From Pirellulales bacterium (GTDB lineage: Bacteria > Planctomycetota > Planctomycetia > Pirellulales > PALSA-1355), in assembly GCA_022844125.1 (NCBI GenBank), contig JALHMI010000001.1, positions 414,208 through 478,207 on the forward strand: 64,000 nt of DNA, in the 5' to 3' direction. How positions within the stretch are numbered: the first letter of the stretch is position 1; each line of letters opens with the position of its first letter. This document shows positions 1 through 8,343 of the stretch, piece by piece. The position numbers and the translations under genes are program-made. The notes beneath the pieces are model-generated. The model saw only the letters and a program-made list of their open reading frames with translations, ran no database searches and had not been told where the DNA came from.

Positions 1-1510
1 CCTTGCGTTCGATTTCAATCTCGGCCTCTGTGCCGCCGGTCTTGTCCTTCGCCCGCACGCGCACCCGGCCGCTCGCGTCGAAAGCATAGGTCACCTCGAT
101 CGGCGAGCCCTTGGGCAGGTCTTTCGGCAGGCCCGTGATCCGGCAATTGCCCACCAAAGAGCAGGCGGCCGGATCGGGAGCGTCGCCTTCGATGACCTTC
201 ACCGTCACGCGCTGCTGGTTGGGTTCGCTCGTGGCGAACGTCCGGCTCACCTCGACCGGCAGGCGGCTGTTGCGGGGAATCATCACGTGATTGATCGACT
301 TTCCGGTCTTGGGATTGCGCGCCTGGACCCCCAGCCCGTGGCTGTTTACGTTGTCCTGCTTCACGTTGGCCAGCAGCTTGCGAATGCGTTCGGCCATCCC
401 GCTCGATTCACCGCGGAACTTGGCTTCCAGAATCGCCGCGTGAATTGCCGCTCCCTGGGCCACGGCCGTGTGCGGCGACAGCCCGGCAAACGGCTCCTTG
501 CCGGTCATCTCGCGCAGAGTTTGCACCACCCGCGGCATCAGCGTCGAACCGCCCACCAGCACGATCGCGTCGACCTCCTCGGGCTTGAGGCCGGCCTCCT
601 CGATTACCAACTGCGTCGTGTCGATCGTCCGCTGCAGCAGGTCGCCCGTGATGTCCTCGAACTGCGCGCGGCTGATCGGCACGTTCAGGCTTTTGCCTTC
701 CAGACGTACCGAGACGGTCGCCCGATCGCCGGTCGAGAGGGCGATCTTGGCCTGGTCCGAGTCGTGCCGCAAAAGGTGCAGCGCGGCTGGATACTTGCGC
801 GGATCGATGCCGTGCTTGGCTTCGAATTCCTGCGAAACGTAGTCCACAATCCGATCATTCCAATCGATGCCGCCCAGGTGGACGTCTCCATCCGTGGCCA
901 GCACCTGAAAGTGGCTGGGGGTGTAGCGCACCACGGTAACGTCGAAAGTGCCGCCGCCCAGGTCGTAAACCAGCGCGGAGTGCGGCTTCTGATCGGCCGT
1001 CATGCTTCCCAACTCGCCTCGCGTCCAGGCGTAGGTTAGCGTCGCCGCCGTCGGCTCGTTGATGATGTCGATCACGTTCAATCCCGCGATCGCGCCGGCA
1101 TCCTGCGTGGCTTTGCGGCGGGCGTCGTTAAAGTAGTACGGCACCGTGATCACGGCGTTGCCGATCTTGCCGATCCGCTTTTCCGCGTCCTGCCTGAGCT
1201 TCTTCAGGATCAGCGCCGAGAGAAATTCCGGCGTGATCTCGCGGCCGTCGAACGTGCGCTTGAAGTCGATGTTGCCCATGTGCCGCTTGACGCGTTCGAC
1301 CACATGGTCGGGATCTTCCATCGCGGCCCGCTGCTTGTTCGGACCCACGACCACGTGCCCCGACTCGGCCAGCAGAATCAGGCTCGGCGTTTCAACGTCG
1401 TCGTCCTCGTTCTCGATCGGGATCGGGTTGCCTTCTTCGTCCAGATGCGCGACGGTGGAGAACGTGGTACCGAGATCGATACCCACGGTGTGGCCGGGTT
1501 TGAATTCCAT
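1..1510 (-). CDS. Hsp70 (DnaK-type) chaperone, 3' end outside the window
   Basis: About 503 N-terminal residues are visible; the gene runs off the left edge. The Hsp70 nucleotide-binding domain is clear: phosphate-1 motif GIDLGTTFSTVAHLD near residue 9, NEPTAATLTYA in the middle, phosphate-2 motif VYDLGGGTFDVTVV, and the adenosine motif VLVGGSTLMPRV, followed by the start of the substrate-binding beta domain (roughly from residue 385). Hsp70s couple ATP hydrolysis to cycles of binding unfolded peptide. The start is the ATG at 1510 just before the MEFKPGHTVGID segment; no clear Shine-Dalgarno lies upstream. Bacteria of this group carry several Hsp70 paralogues and no dnaJ or grpE is adjacent, so this may be a paralogue and not the main dnaK. 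Confidence 0.93.
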   Translation of the reverse strand, partial: MEFKPGHTVGIDLGTTFSTVAHLDEEGNPIPIENEDDDVETPSLILLAESGHVVVGPNKQRAAMEDPDHVVERVKRHMGNIDFKRTFDGREITPEFLSALILKKLRQDAEKRIGKIGNAVITVPYYFNDARRKATQDAGAIAGLNVIDIINEPTAATLTYAWTRGELGSMTADQKPHSALVYDLGGGTFDVTVVRYTPSHFQVLATDGDVHLGGIDWNDRIVDYVSQEFEAKHGIDPRKYPAALHLLRHDSDQAKIALSTGDRATVSVRLEGKSLNVPISRAQFEDITGDLLQRTIDTTQLVIEEAGLKPEEVDAIVLVGGSTLMPRVVQTLREMTGKEPFAGLSPHTAVAQGAAIHAAILEAKFRGESSGMAERIRKLLANVKQDNVNSHGLGVQARNPKTGKSINHVMIPRNSRLPVEVSRTFATSEPNQQRVTVKVIEGDAPDPAACSLVGNCRITGLPKDLPKGSPIEVTYAFDASGRVRVRAKDKTGGTEAEIEIERK

Positions 1511-1663
1511 AGCTGCCGATTCGAAGCGAGTGGTTGGGGAGCTGGGCCCTCTCAGACCTCCTTAAGGCGATTGCCCATCCCGATTTTCGACCCCAGCCGC
1601 GTGTGCGTCAACTAGCGGCGTCCGCGGGCGCGCATCGCCACCACTTGATTCACCAACAAAAAG

Positions 1664-1690
1664 CCCGGGGAATACGTTCCCCGGGACCTT
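1664..1690 (-). terminator. Rho-independent terminator with a family-1 hairpin
   Basis: Arms CCCGGGGAA (1664-1672) and TTCCCCGGG (1677-1685) form a 9-bp stem with a 4-base loop. On the minus strand the stem is followed by CTTTTTG, so it would end transcripts of the gene at 1729-2046. The same CCxGGGAA/TTCCCxGG design recurs at 4324, 42331, 42384 and 61904. Confidence 0.75.
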
Positions 1691-1728
1691 GATCTGCCGC
1701 GCAGATTGGGTGGCGAACGCGCTTCGCG

Positions 1729-2046
1729 CTACTCTTCGATGACTTCTTTCACCGGCTGCACGAAGTGCGGGCTCTTGGCCGAGGTCGAGAGCTCTTCGGC
1801 CTTCTTCAGGGCCTGCTTGCGCTGGCTGTACTCGAACAGGGCAACCCGCTTCATCGACTGATTGAACACTCCCCAGAAGGCCTTCAGGCGGACTTCCTTG
1901 GCGACCTTGGCGCGGCTCTTGCGTTTGACGGGCTTCTTCGCGCCGTCGGCATCCTTCTCAGCAGCTTTCTTTTTCGTCTTGCCGGCGCGTTCAGCGGCGT
2001 CGGACTCTTCTCGTAATTCCTTGCGATTAAGGACTTTACGGGCCAT
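1729..2046 (-). CDS. Small Lys/Arg/Ala-rich basic protein, unknown function
   Basis: 105 residues. The N-terminal half (about 5-50) is dense in Lys, Arg, Glu and Ala (for example KKKAAEKDADGAKKPVKRKS) and looks disordered. The C-terminal half contains VRLKAFWGVFNQSMKRVALFEY, which could fold as a helix or small domain. No catalytic motif, signal peptide or membrane segment is visible. Composition suggests nucleic-acid or ribosome association, which is only inference. It stands alone, with a strong terminator about 40 bases after its stop. I do not recognise a named family, but the clean start (ATGGCCCGTAAAGTC) and terminator make it a real gene. Confidence 0.75.
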   Translation of the reverse strand: MARKVLNRKELREESDAAERAGKTKKKAAEKDADGAKKPVKRKSRAKVAKEVRLKAFWGVFNQSMKRVALFEYSQRKQALKKAEELSTSAKSPHFVQPVKEVIEE

Positions 2047-2177
2047 ATTAGCGACTTTCCAAGAAGGGGTGCGATAGCGCCGCCTACGGGCACTTTGCGC
2101 GAACGCGCCGGGCGGCTAAACACCCATCATAACGCATTTTCCGCCCCGCGACTAGCACAGCCCGATGCCGGACGGTC

Positions 2178-2507
2178 TCAGCCGGTTGGCTCTTCCGCGA
2201 TCGGCGTTGCGCCAGGCGGAGGCGTGCCCCCGCCTGCCTTCACATACTGCGTGCGGCCGCGGGCATACTCCGCCGCAGATGGCTCGGCGTCACTAGCCGC
2301 TGTCACCGCCGCCGCTTCTCCCTGGTACTCGTCGAACAGCCGCCGCAGGGTCTTCCGGCACCAGCCGCAGCCGGTACCCGCGCCAAAGCAATCGGCCAGT
2401 TGCCCTGGCCGCTGCGGCTTCTTCACGCGGAGGTAATTGATCACCTTCCGCTTGGTCACGTGGAAGCACAGGCACAGTTCGTCGTCGAGTTCCACTTTGT
2501 TTTGCAC
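2178..2507 (-). CDS. BFD-like [2Fe-2S] cluster-binding protein
   Basis: 109 residues. Residues 11-50 match the bacterioferritin-associated ferredoxin domain: Cys12-x-Cys14 in LCLCFHVTKR and Cys47-x2-Cys50 in GCGWC give the C-x-C...C-x2-C cluster ligands, with another Cys at 40. BFD domains bind a [2Fe-2S] cluster and serve in iron release from bacterioferritin or as cluster-binding modules. The C-terminal half (from about 65) is Ala/Pro/Gly-rich and low complexity, an extension beyond the usual domain of about 60 residues. It lies 17 bases downstream of the M20 peptidase gene on the same strand and may be co-transcribed. No bacterioferritin gene is in view. Confidence 0.8.
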   Translation of the reverse strand: MQNKVELDDELCLCFHVTKRKVINYLRVKKPQRPGQLADCFGAGTGCGWCRKTLRRLFDEYQGEAAAVTAASDAEPSAAEYARGRTQYVKAGGGTPPPGATPIAEEPTG

Positions 2508-2524
2508 TCAACTTACGGAAGTCG

Positions 2525-3754
2525 TTACTCGGTGCCGGTCGCCAGCTGCAAACCGATCTGGCAGGCGTCTTCGAACGCCGCCAGGTCCAGCCGTTCGCTG
2601 GTCGTATGGATATGCATCTGGCCACAGCCGAGCGTGACGGTGGGAATGCCGTGGGCCGTCATCCAGTTGGCGTCGAGCCCGCCATTGCTGATCGCGCGGA
2701 GCGGCGTCAGTCCAACCGCGCGCACGGCGTCCTCGGCGGCCAGCAGGCTGGGATCGTTGTCCGGCAGGCGGAAAGCTTCGTAGTCATTGTGCCCCGCAAA
2801 GCGGACCGAGCCGGTCTTGCCATCGGCCGAGCGAACCTTGCCCACCGCGTCGCGGAAGGCCTTTTCGATTTCCCTGACGATCACCTTGCGGAAGGCCGGG
2901 CCGTGGCTGCGGGCTTCGGCCTTGAGCACCACGTGATCGGTGACGACATTGGTCGCCGCGCCGCCGTGAATCACGCCGACGTTGCTCGTGCCCTGGCGAC
3001 CATTCTTCTCGATCAGCCCGTGCCAGCCGTTTTCGACCAGCGAGGCGATCGCCAGCGAAGCAATCGCGATCGCGCTGATCCCTTGTTCGGGCGCTCCGCC
3101 GGCGTGGGCTGCGAGCCCCTGGATGTCGATCTGCATGCGGTACCCGCCGGTCGCGCCGATGGTGAGCTTCTCGGCGGCCCCACCGTCAAAGTTGAACGCC
3201 AGTTTCGGTTTCCCCAGCAGCGACGTTTGCAGACAGCGAGCACCTTGCAGGCCGACTTCCTCCTGAATGGCCCACAGCAGCGTGAGCGGCGGATGGGGCA
3301 ATCCGCGCGAGACGATCTCGAGCACCGACCACAACACAACGGCCACGCCGGCTCGATCGTCGGCGCCGAGGCCTGTTTTCGGATCGGCGGAGCGGACAAA
3401 GCCTCCGACACGTTTGGGCTTTGAGCCGACGCAGATCGGCACCGTGTCCATGTGGGCCATCAGCAGCCGGCGTGGAGCCTTGATCGTGCCGGGCAACTGT
3501 ACGATCAGGTTGCCAATCTCGCCGGCGAACGGTGTCTTCTTGTGCGCGTTGTCGTGGCGAATCGCACTGGCGGACACACCGGCGGCGGTCAATTTCTGCG
3601 TGATGCAACTGGCAACGGCGGTTTCATTACCGCTCGCGCCGGGAATCGCCATCAGCTCCATCACCAGGTCGATCGCCCGGGCGCGGTCGAACCCGACGAC
3701 TTTCAGCGCGGGCTTTCCGCTCTTGGCACGAGCCTTGACTACTGTTTTCGCCAT
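2525..3754 (-). CDS. M20 family metallopeptidase (PepT / tripeptidase-like)
   Basis: 409 residues, normal for M20 di- and tripeptidases, without signal peptide. Zinc-site motifs are in order: MAHMDTVP (His101, Asp103), GLGADDRAG (Asp132), IQEEVGLQGA (Glu165 and Glu166, base and ligand), FNFDGG (Asp ligand) and HIHTTSE near the C terminus (His ligand). The central dimerisation (lid) domain around 210-320 includes GLAAHAGGAPEQG, typical of M20. The enzyme should release amino acids from short peptides in the cytoplasm with two Zn ions. PepT-like assignment rests on the GADDRAG and HTTSE segments; exact substrate is not determined. An N-terminal stretch of about 20 residues is basic and may be dispensable. 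Confidence 0.9.
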   Translation of the reverse strand: MAKTVVKARAKSGKPALKVVGFDRARAIDLVMELMAIPGASGNETAVASCITQKLTAAGVSASAIRHDNAHKKTPFAGEIGNLIVQLPGTIKAPRRLLMAHMDTVPICVGSKPKRVGGFVRSADPKTGLGADDRAGVAVVLWSVLEIVSRGLPHPPLTLLWAIQEEVGLQGARCLQTSLLGKPKLAFNFDGGAAEKLTIGATGGYRMQIDIQGLAAHAGGAPEQGISAIAIASLAIASLVENGWHGLIEKNGRQGTSNVGVIHGGAATNVVTDHVVLKAEARSHGPAFRKVIVREIEKAFRDAVGKVRSADGKTGSVRFAGHNDYEAFRLPDNDPSLLAAEDAVRAVGLTPLRAISNGGLDANWMTAHGIPTVTLGCGQMHIHTTSERLDLAAFEDACQIGLQLATGTE

Positions 3755-3865
3755 CTTGTTGACTCCCGACCCCCGTGGAACCCGTCCGCCAATACTCTTA
3801 TCCTAGGTGATTCGCCCTGCCGAAGTCAGGGCGGGAGATTCAACTAGGGCAGAGGACCACGACCG

Positions 3866-4354
3866 ATGCGTTTCTTTCTGGCGGGCATCATGCAAGGCTC
3901 GCACCTGGCGCTGACGCTGCACCATCAGGGCTATCGCGGCCAGCTGCGCTTGCTGCTGGAGCGGCATTTTCCCGCCGCGGAAGTGTACGACCCGCTGTCC
4001 GACCACGCCGATTCGCTCAGCTACGATGAAAACCGCGGCCGGGGCGTGTTCTTCCATCACTGCGACCTGTGCCGCCAGGTGGACGTAGTGCTGGCTTTCG
4101 TTCCCGAAGCTTCGATGGGCACCGCGATCGAAATGTGGGAAGCCCACACCCACGGCCGCGTCGTGGTTACGGTCAGCCCGCTGGTGCACAACTGGGTCGT
4201 GAAGTTCCTCAGCGACGTGCATTACAAGGACGTCGAGGCGCTCGAAGCGGAGCTCGCCAGCGGAGAACTTGCCGAGCGGATTCACGCGGCGCAGCAAGCA
4301 AAAGCCAATCAGCAAACCAAACACCCCGGGAAAGCATTCCCGGGGCTTGATTGA
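3866..4354 (+). CDS. Nucleoside 2-deoxyribosyltransferase-like protein
   Basis: 162 residues. The start RFFLAGIMQGSH and the segment SMGTAIEMWEAHTHGRVVVTVSPL resemble the nucleoside 2-deoxyribosyltransferase fold, in which a Glu of the xEMxxA segment is the nucleophile. A central DADSLSYDENRG segment and HHCDLCRQVDVVLAFVPEA complete the alpha/beta core. The last residues are encoded inside the hairpin at 4324-4345, so the C-terminal tail (after about residue 150) is probably not structured. Family assignment is moderate; a nucleotide-processing role is inferred from fold only. The preceding gene is divergent. Confidence 0.6.
   Translation: MRFFLAGIMQGSHLALTLHHQGYRGQLRLLLERHFPAAEVYDPLSDHADSLSYDENRGRGVFFHHCDLCRQVDVVLAFVPEASMGTAIEMWEAHTHGRVVVTVSPLVHNWVVKFLSDVHYKDVEALEAELASGELAERIHAAQQAKANQQTKHPGKAFPGLD
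4324..4345 (-). terminator. Family-1 hairpin, between converging genes
   Basis: Arms CCCCGGGAA (4324-4332) and TTCCCGGGG (4337-4345) with loop AGCA. On the minus strand the stem is followed by TGTTTGGTTTG, a weak U-tract, which suits termination of the 4386-5081 gene. The hairpin lies within the last codons of the plus-strand gene ending at 4354. Confidence 0.55.
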
Positions 4355-4385
4355 GCTCGCCGTAAATCCGCGCGAAGCGGGTCTC

Positions 4386-5081
4386 TTAGCGCATCGAGTC
4401 GATCACGCCGCGGGCTTGTTCTTCGGTAAAGTCCTCGGCGTCGAGTTGCATGAAGAGCATCGCCGGCCCCCCCTTGCCATCGAATGCGCCATTGGCCTGC
4501 CAGACTTCGCGGCCGTCATTCCGTTTGCCCTTGCCGAACGTGAACTGCGCGGGGCTGCCGTTCACCTCGTGCTCGATGATCTCCTCGGAGTCGAGCTTAA
4601 CTTCCTCCCACTCCTTGCGGCCGGACTGCTGCATCTGGGCTTCGAACTGGGCCTTCAGCGCCCCTCGATCGCCAAAGCTGTCGCTCATCTGAAACATCAC
4701 CAGCACGCTGTCTGGGTTCTCCCCCTTGGGCGTGCTGCCGTCGCGCTTGTGGGCATAGACCACCATCGCCATCGCCTTCTGATTGGTGAATGGGATGGTG
4801 AAATCCATCGAGAACACCGGCGCAAGTGGCTCGGGAATTTCAATCTCCACGATACCCGTGGCCACCGCCGCGATCTGCTGCGGGTCCTCGCTGATCGCCT
4901 CCTGCATGGTGCGGCCAAAGAAGTAGCCGCCGACCATCATGCCGCCGCAACACAGCAGCACGAGTACGCCGCAGCCGATGCCCAGGCCCAGGAGCACCTT
5001 GGTGCCTGTGCTCATGCCCGGCCGGAAGTTTTCGGGACTGTCGTAGGGGTTCATCGGCGGGGGCGTCGTCGACATGCTCAC
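4386..5081 (-). CDS. Single-pass membrane protein, uncharacterised
   Basis: 231 residues. A Pro/Ser-rich cytoplasmic N terminus (MSMSTTPPPMNPYDSPENF) precedes one transmembrane helix at about 28-56, unusually rich in Gly and Cys (VLLGLGIGCGVLVLLCCGG). The rest (about 60-231) is a soluble domain outside the membrane with a regular alpha/beta pattern and no Cys. No enzyme motif is visible. Start alternatives are the two Met codons at positions 1 and 3; the first is annotated. The proline-rich leader followed by a Gly/Cys helix and a soluble domain is a layout I associate with uncharacterised planctomycete proteins. Confidence 0.72.
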   Translation of the reverse strand: MSMSTTPPPMNPYDSPENFRPGMSTGTKVLLGLGIGCGVLVLLCCGGMMVGGYFFGRTMQEAISEDPQQIAAVATGIVEIEIPEPLAPVFSMDFTIPFTNQKAMAMVVYAHKRDGSTPKGENPDSVLVMFQMSDSFGDRGALKAQFEAQMQQSGRKEWEEVKLDSEEIIEHEVNGSPAQFTFGKGKRNDGREVWQANGAFDGKGGPAMLFMQLDAEDFTEEQARGVIDSMR

Positions 5082-5325
5082 ATTCCTTGGGCGAAAAAAG
5101 GCAAACTACCCGTCGACAGACCCGCGACGTGCGGCGTCACGACGAGTGCGAAGCGTGGGGCGCATTGTGGGGGTGCCAGGCGAAACTGTCAATTTCAGCA
5201 GCCGCGAGATGAGGTTGCGGATCGGCTGACCAAGGCGGCTCGACAGCCCGACTGTGCCGCGGCGTATAATCCAGCTGCCAGTTTTTACGCTGCCACCTGC
5301 CACGATTTTGTCCCGACTCCAATTC

Positions 5326-6378
5326 ATGACGCACTTGCTCGATCCCGCCGCCGCGAATCTCACCGAGTGGTTGGCCACCCAAGGCCAGCCCGGCTATCGG
5401 GCCGCGCAGGTCCGCCGCTGGTTATTCGCCGGCCGGGCTCCCAGCTTTGCCGAAATGAGCGATTTGCCAACCGCCCTGCGGGAAAAGCTGGCCGCCGACT
5501 ACCAGATCTGGACCACCACGGTCCCGCTCCACAAACAGACCGGCGATGGCACCGAGAAGCTGCTCATCGGGCTGGCCGATGGCGAGCAGATCGAATGCGT
5601 CTTGCTCCGCGACGGCACGCGCCGCACGATCTGCATCAGCAGCCAGGTCGGCTGCGCCATGGGCTGCGTCTTCTGTGCCAGCGGCCTGGCGGGCGTCGCA
5701 CGCAACCTCACCAGCGGAGAGATCATCGAGCAGATGCTGCGGCTCGATCGACTGCTGCCGGCCGACGAGCGGCTCAGCCATATTGTGGTGATGGGTATGG
5801 GCGAGCCACTGGCAAATCTCGATCGGCTGCTCCCCGCGCTGGAAGCGGCCAGCAGTGCCGATGGATTGGGCATCAGCCCGCGCCGGATCACGATCTCGAC
5901 CGTCGGCCTGCCGCGGGCGATTCATCGCCTGGCCGACGCCAACAGCCGCTACAACCTGGCCGTCTCGCTGCACGCGCCCGACGACGAACTGCGCCACAAA
6001 CTCGTGAAGGTCAGCCAGAACATTCCGCTGGTCGAGATCCTCGCCGCAGCCGATCGGTACTTCGAAACGTCCGGCCGGCGGCTGACGTTCGAGTACGTGC
6101 TCCTGGCCGGACTCAACGACCACGAGCAGCACGCCCGCCGGCTGGCAAAACTCTTACGCGGGCGAACGGCGCTGGTGAACCTGATCCCCTACAACCCCGT
6201 GGCCGGGTTGCCCTACCAAACCCCCTCGCCCACATCGGTCCGGCAATTTGTCGACACCCTCCGCGGCGGAGGCCTGAACGTTCAGGTCCGCGAGCGCAAG
6301 GGAGATCGGATCGACGCCGCCTGCGGCCAGCTTCGCCGCGCAAATGCTGAGCCGCGCGTGGTTTCGCTGGCGAAGTAG
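5326..6378 (+). CDS. rlmN: Dual-specificity RNA methyltransferase RlmN
   Basis: 350 residues. Radical-SAM enzyme that methylates C2 of A2503 in 23S rRNA and of A37 in some tRNAs. The 4Fe-4S motif is C110-x3-C114-x2-C117 in VGCAMGCVFCASG; GMGEPLANLD is the SAM-binding GGE-like motif; SVSLHAP and the C-terminal IDAACGQL segment supply the second catalytic Cys. The N-terminal helical domain (about 1-70) contains YRAAQVRRWLF, typical of RlmN. The ATG at 5326 is preferred over upstream in-frame starts because family members begin near here (MTHLLDPAAANL). Monocistronic. Confidence 0.93.
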   Translation: MTHLLDPAAANLTEWLATQGQPGYRAAQVRRWLFAGRAPSFAEMSDLPTALREKLAADYQIWTTTVPLHKQTGDGTEKLLIGLADGEQIECVLLRDGTRRTICISSQVGCAMGCVFCASGLAGVARNLTSGEIIEQMLRLDRLLPADERLSHIVVMGMGEPLANLDRLLPALEAASSADGLGISPRRITISTVGLPRAIHRLADANSRYNLAVSLHAPDDELRHKLVKVSQNIPLVEILAAADRYFETSGRRLTFEYVLLAGLNDHEQHARRLAKLLRGRTALVNLIPYNPVAGLPYQTPSPTSVRQFVDTLRGGGLNVQVRERKGDRIDAACGQLRRANAEPRVVSLAK

Positions 6379-6711
6379 ACTCGCTTCCCGGAGCCCTGAG
6401 CGGGACGATCCCAAAGGCCCGAACAAAGGTTGTTCGAAGATCCTATTGCGCAAAAAAACATGTAAAATTTTTGCTTTCGGCTTTTCCGCGTGCTAACATA
6501 CTGCCTCGTGCCCGACCCTCTTCGTACATCTTCCGTTTAAGGAGCAGCTAGCCCACATACGTTCTCCACAGACCAACTCACAGAGAAGGGCCGCTCGCTC
6601 GGCCAGGCTCGATCGCGACTTAACTCGCACAAGAGCAAGACGGCGAGTGCCAGGCAGAGTTCATACGTGCCGCCTTGATTCGCCACTGGTCTAACCTTGG
6701 GAGAATGCACA
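6379..6711 (+). promoter_or_regulatory. Leader region with an extended -10 promoter
   Basis: A 333-base gap. The best promoter is TTGCTT (6471-6476), a 17-base spacer and TAACAT (6494-6499), with TGC immediately before the -10. This would give a leader of about 205 bases before the PEP-CTERM gene, whose Shine-Dalgarno GGGAG lies at 6700-6704. No open reading frame or stable hairpin stands out in the rest of the leader. Confidence 0.5.
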
Positions 6712-7410
6712 ATGACGCTTGCTAGCAATCAACTCGCGCGCACAGCGCGAAACAACCTGCTGATTCTTGCAGTCGCCTGTCTCGCGTTGGCCGCGAGTGC
6801 CGACACCTTATTGGCGCGGGATCTGTTTCCGCCTCCCTGGCGCGGCGCGTTCCGCAGCACCTACTCCCACTGGGAGTTTCTTACGCCCTCGAGCGGCTTT
6901 CCGGATGGATTTCCGCCACCTGTCATTGGCGATGGCGGGGGCGTCCCCGAAATGGTCCCCGCCGGCGGTATCGTCTGGGATCCCGTCTTCAGTGGTTCCT
7001 GGATCGGCACCACCGGTGGCACTATGGAGTTTTACATCCCCAACTGGATCGACAACGAACCGTGGAAGGACATCTACGTGCAGATCACGTATCAGCCCAA
7101 TCCACAGTTCCCGCCGCCCACACTATCGAACATCGTATCGTTCCATCCGAACGGCACCGGGCCGGTTAACTTCCTCGGGGGGAACAGTATTCTGCTCGAC
7201 CCGCAGAACAATCTCTGGCATCGCACTGAAGTGTGGCGATTGTTCCCGAATCCGTACTGGGAGCGGTTCAACATCAACGTCTTTCCCGACATGGTGATCG
7301 ACCAGGTCGTGATCGACACCTGGAGCGTGCCCGAACCGAGCAGCTTCGCACTGGCGGGCGTGGGTCTGGCCCTGGTGGGCTGGCGCGCCTGGCGGCGAAA
7401 ACGCACCTGA
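6712..7410 (+). CDS. PEP-CTERM sorting-domain protein
   Basis: 232 residues. A signal peptide spans about 1-35 (basic ARTARNN then LLILAVACLALAASADTLLA). The C terminus has the sorting signal VPEPSSFALAGVG, a hydrophobic helix (LALVGW) and the basic tail RAWRRKRT, which exosortase systems recognise. The mature region (about 36-205) is rich in Pro, Trp and Tyr with many beta-type stretches and no recognised domain. It should be exported and anchored or released at the cell surface. Start: ATG at 6712 with GGGAG 7 bases upstream, preferred over 6697. No exosortase gene lies in this window. Confidence 0.85.
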   Translation: MTLASNQLARTARNNLLILAVACLALAASADTLLARDLFPPPWRGAFRSTYSHWEFLTPSSGFPDGFPPPVIGDGGGVPEMVPAGGIVWDPVFSGSWIGTTGGTMEFYIPNWIDNEPWKDIYVQITYQPNPQFPPPTLSNIVSFHPNGTGPVNFLGGNSILLDPQNNLWHRTEVWRLFPNPYWERFNINVFPDMVIDQVVIDTWSVPEPSSFALAGVGLALVGWRAWRRKRT

Positions 7411-7447
7411 GGCAGTCACTGTAGGGACGCGACCACGCAGGTCGTAA

Positions 7448-7508
7448 AGCGCTGCGTATCAGCGGGGGGGGCACCACTCCGTGCTGGTGCGCGGCGCTGT
7501 CTCTTTTT
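7448..7508 (+). terminator. Terminator-like hairpin between converging genes
   Basis: AGCGCTGCG (7448-7456) pairs with CGCGGCGCT (7490-7498) with one U-G pair, enclosing an inner GCACCA/TGGTGC hairpin. GTCTCTTTTT follows on the plus strand, as expected for ending the PEP-CTERM transcript. Confidence 0.45.
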
Positions 7509-8256
7509 ACAGGGGTAACTTCAGCGTCCAGAGCACGCCCTGCTTCATGAGCTGGGCATACTCCGGCAAGTCCCAGTTGTCGTGAAAATGCAGGCCGCTG
7601 AACCCAAACGAGCGGCCTCCATCCGGGCGCTCCCAGGCCCAGGCCACGGTCTCCGGCTGTCCGTCAATCAGAGCCTGCATGACGGGCTGAACACCCTCCA
7701 CAAGTTTGAGCCGATAGTAAAACTCGTCGCGCAGGTCGAAGGCCTTCAGTCCCGCTGCGATCGGATGCGCGGGAGTTGCTGGCCGCAACTCGCTACGCAC
7801 CACCTGGTACTTGCGGTCCGGTCCGCCGTGACAGGCGCCAAACAGCTTCAGGAAGGGCTCGATCGGACCGACTTCACGCGTGCCCATGCCCCAGTGCAGC
7901 ACCGACAGTCCGCCGCCGCGCGAGGCCAGCTTCGCGAGCGCTTCATAGCGCCGGGGATCGGCAGAGCACCACTTGGCCCCTTCGGAAACGAACAGCACCA
8001 GGCCGTCGCTGTTCTCGATGAGTTCCGGCCCATCGGTCCACGCGCCATCGGCGCGGACAACTTGAGTCTTCACGCGCTGATCGGCCTCAAGCAGCTTGGC
8101 CAGCCGTTCGACGCCCGCCATGTATTCGTGCGTACCGGCAGGGTGATTGTCCGGACCCTGGCCCACGAGCAGCAGTCGCTTGGGCGCCTCCGCCCCGAAT
8201 GTTTGGGTGACGGCCAGCAGCAACAGGACGATAAGTCCGAGGCGGACGAATTTCAT
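7507..8256 (-). CDS. Secreted ThuA-like domain protein
   Basis: 249 residues. Signal peptide 1-22 (KFVRLGLIVLLLLAVTQTFGA). The mature protein has the ThuA-like (class I glutamine-amidotransferase-like) fold: KRLLLVGQGPDNHPAGTHEY at the start, GLVLFVSEGAKWCS, the GGGLSVLHWGMG turn, and FGFSGLHFHDNWDLPEYAQLMKQG at the end, a close match to the typical ThuA C-terminal segment. ThuA-like proteins are linked to sugar utilisation, and planctomycete genomes have many, often exported. Exact activity is unknown. The gene stands alone on the minus strand. Confidence 0.85.
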   Translation of the reverse strand: MKFVRLGLIVLLLLAVTQTFGAEAPKRLLLVGQGPDNHPAGTHEYMAGVERLAKLLEADQRVKTQVVRADGAWTDGPELIENSDGLVLFVSEGAKWCSADPRRYEALAKLASRGGGLSVLHWGMGTREVGPIEPFLKLFGACHGGPDRKYQVVRSELRPATPAHPIAAGLKAFDLRDEFYYRLKLVEGVQPVMQALIDGQPETVAWAWERPDGGRSFGFSGLHFHDNWDLPEYAQLMKQGVLWTLKLPL

Positions 8257-8343
8257 GATTCGTTCCTCGCGGTTAGTAATCGCGACTGCCAGCGACGGTT
8301 CAAGGTCGCTGGCAGTCGATCAATCGCTTCTCGCCGGAAGTCG

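Noticed and set aside
287..1039. Plus-strand frame of 250 residues at the left edge
   Set aside because: Antisense of the Hsp70 gene, whose phosphate and adenosine motifs are clear on the minus strand.
4269..6350. Long plus-strand frame of 693 residues across 4386-5081 and rlmN
   Set aside because: Arg/Pro/Ala-rich shadow of genes on the other strand and in another frame; no domain, and it spans a terminator.
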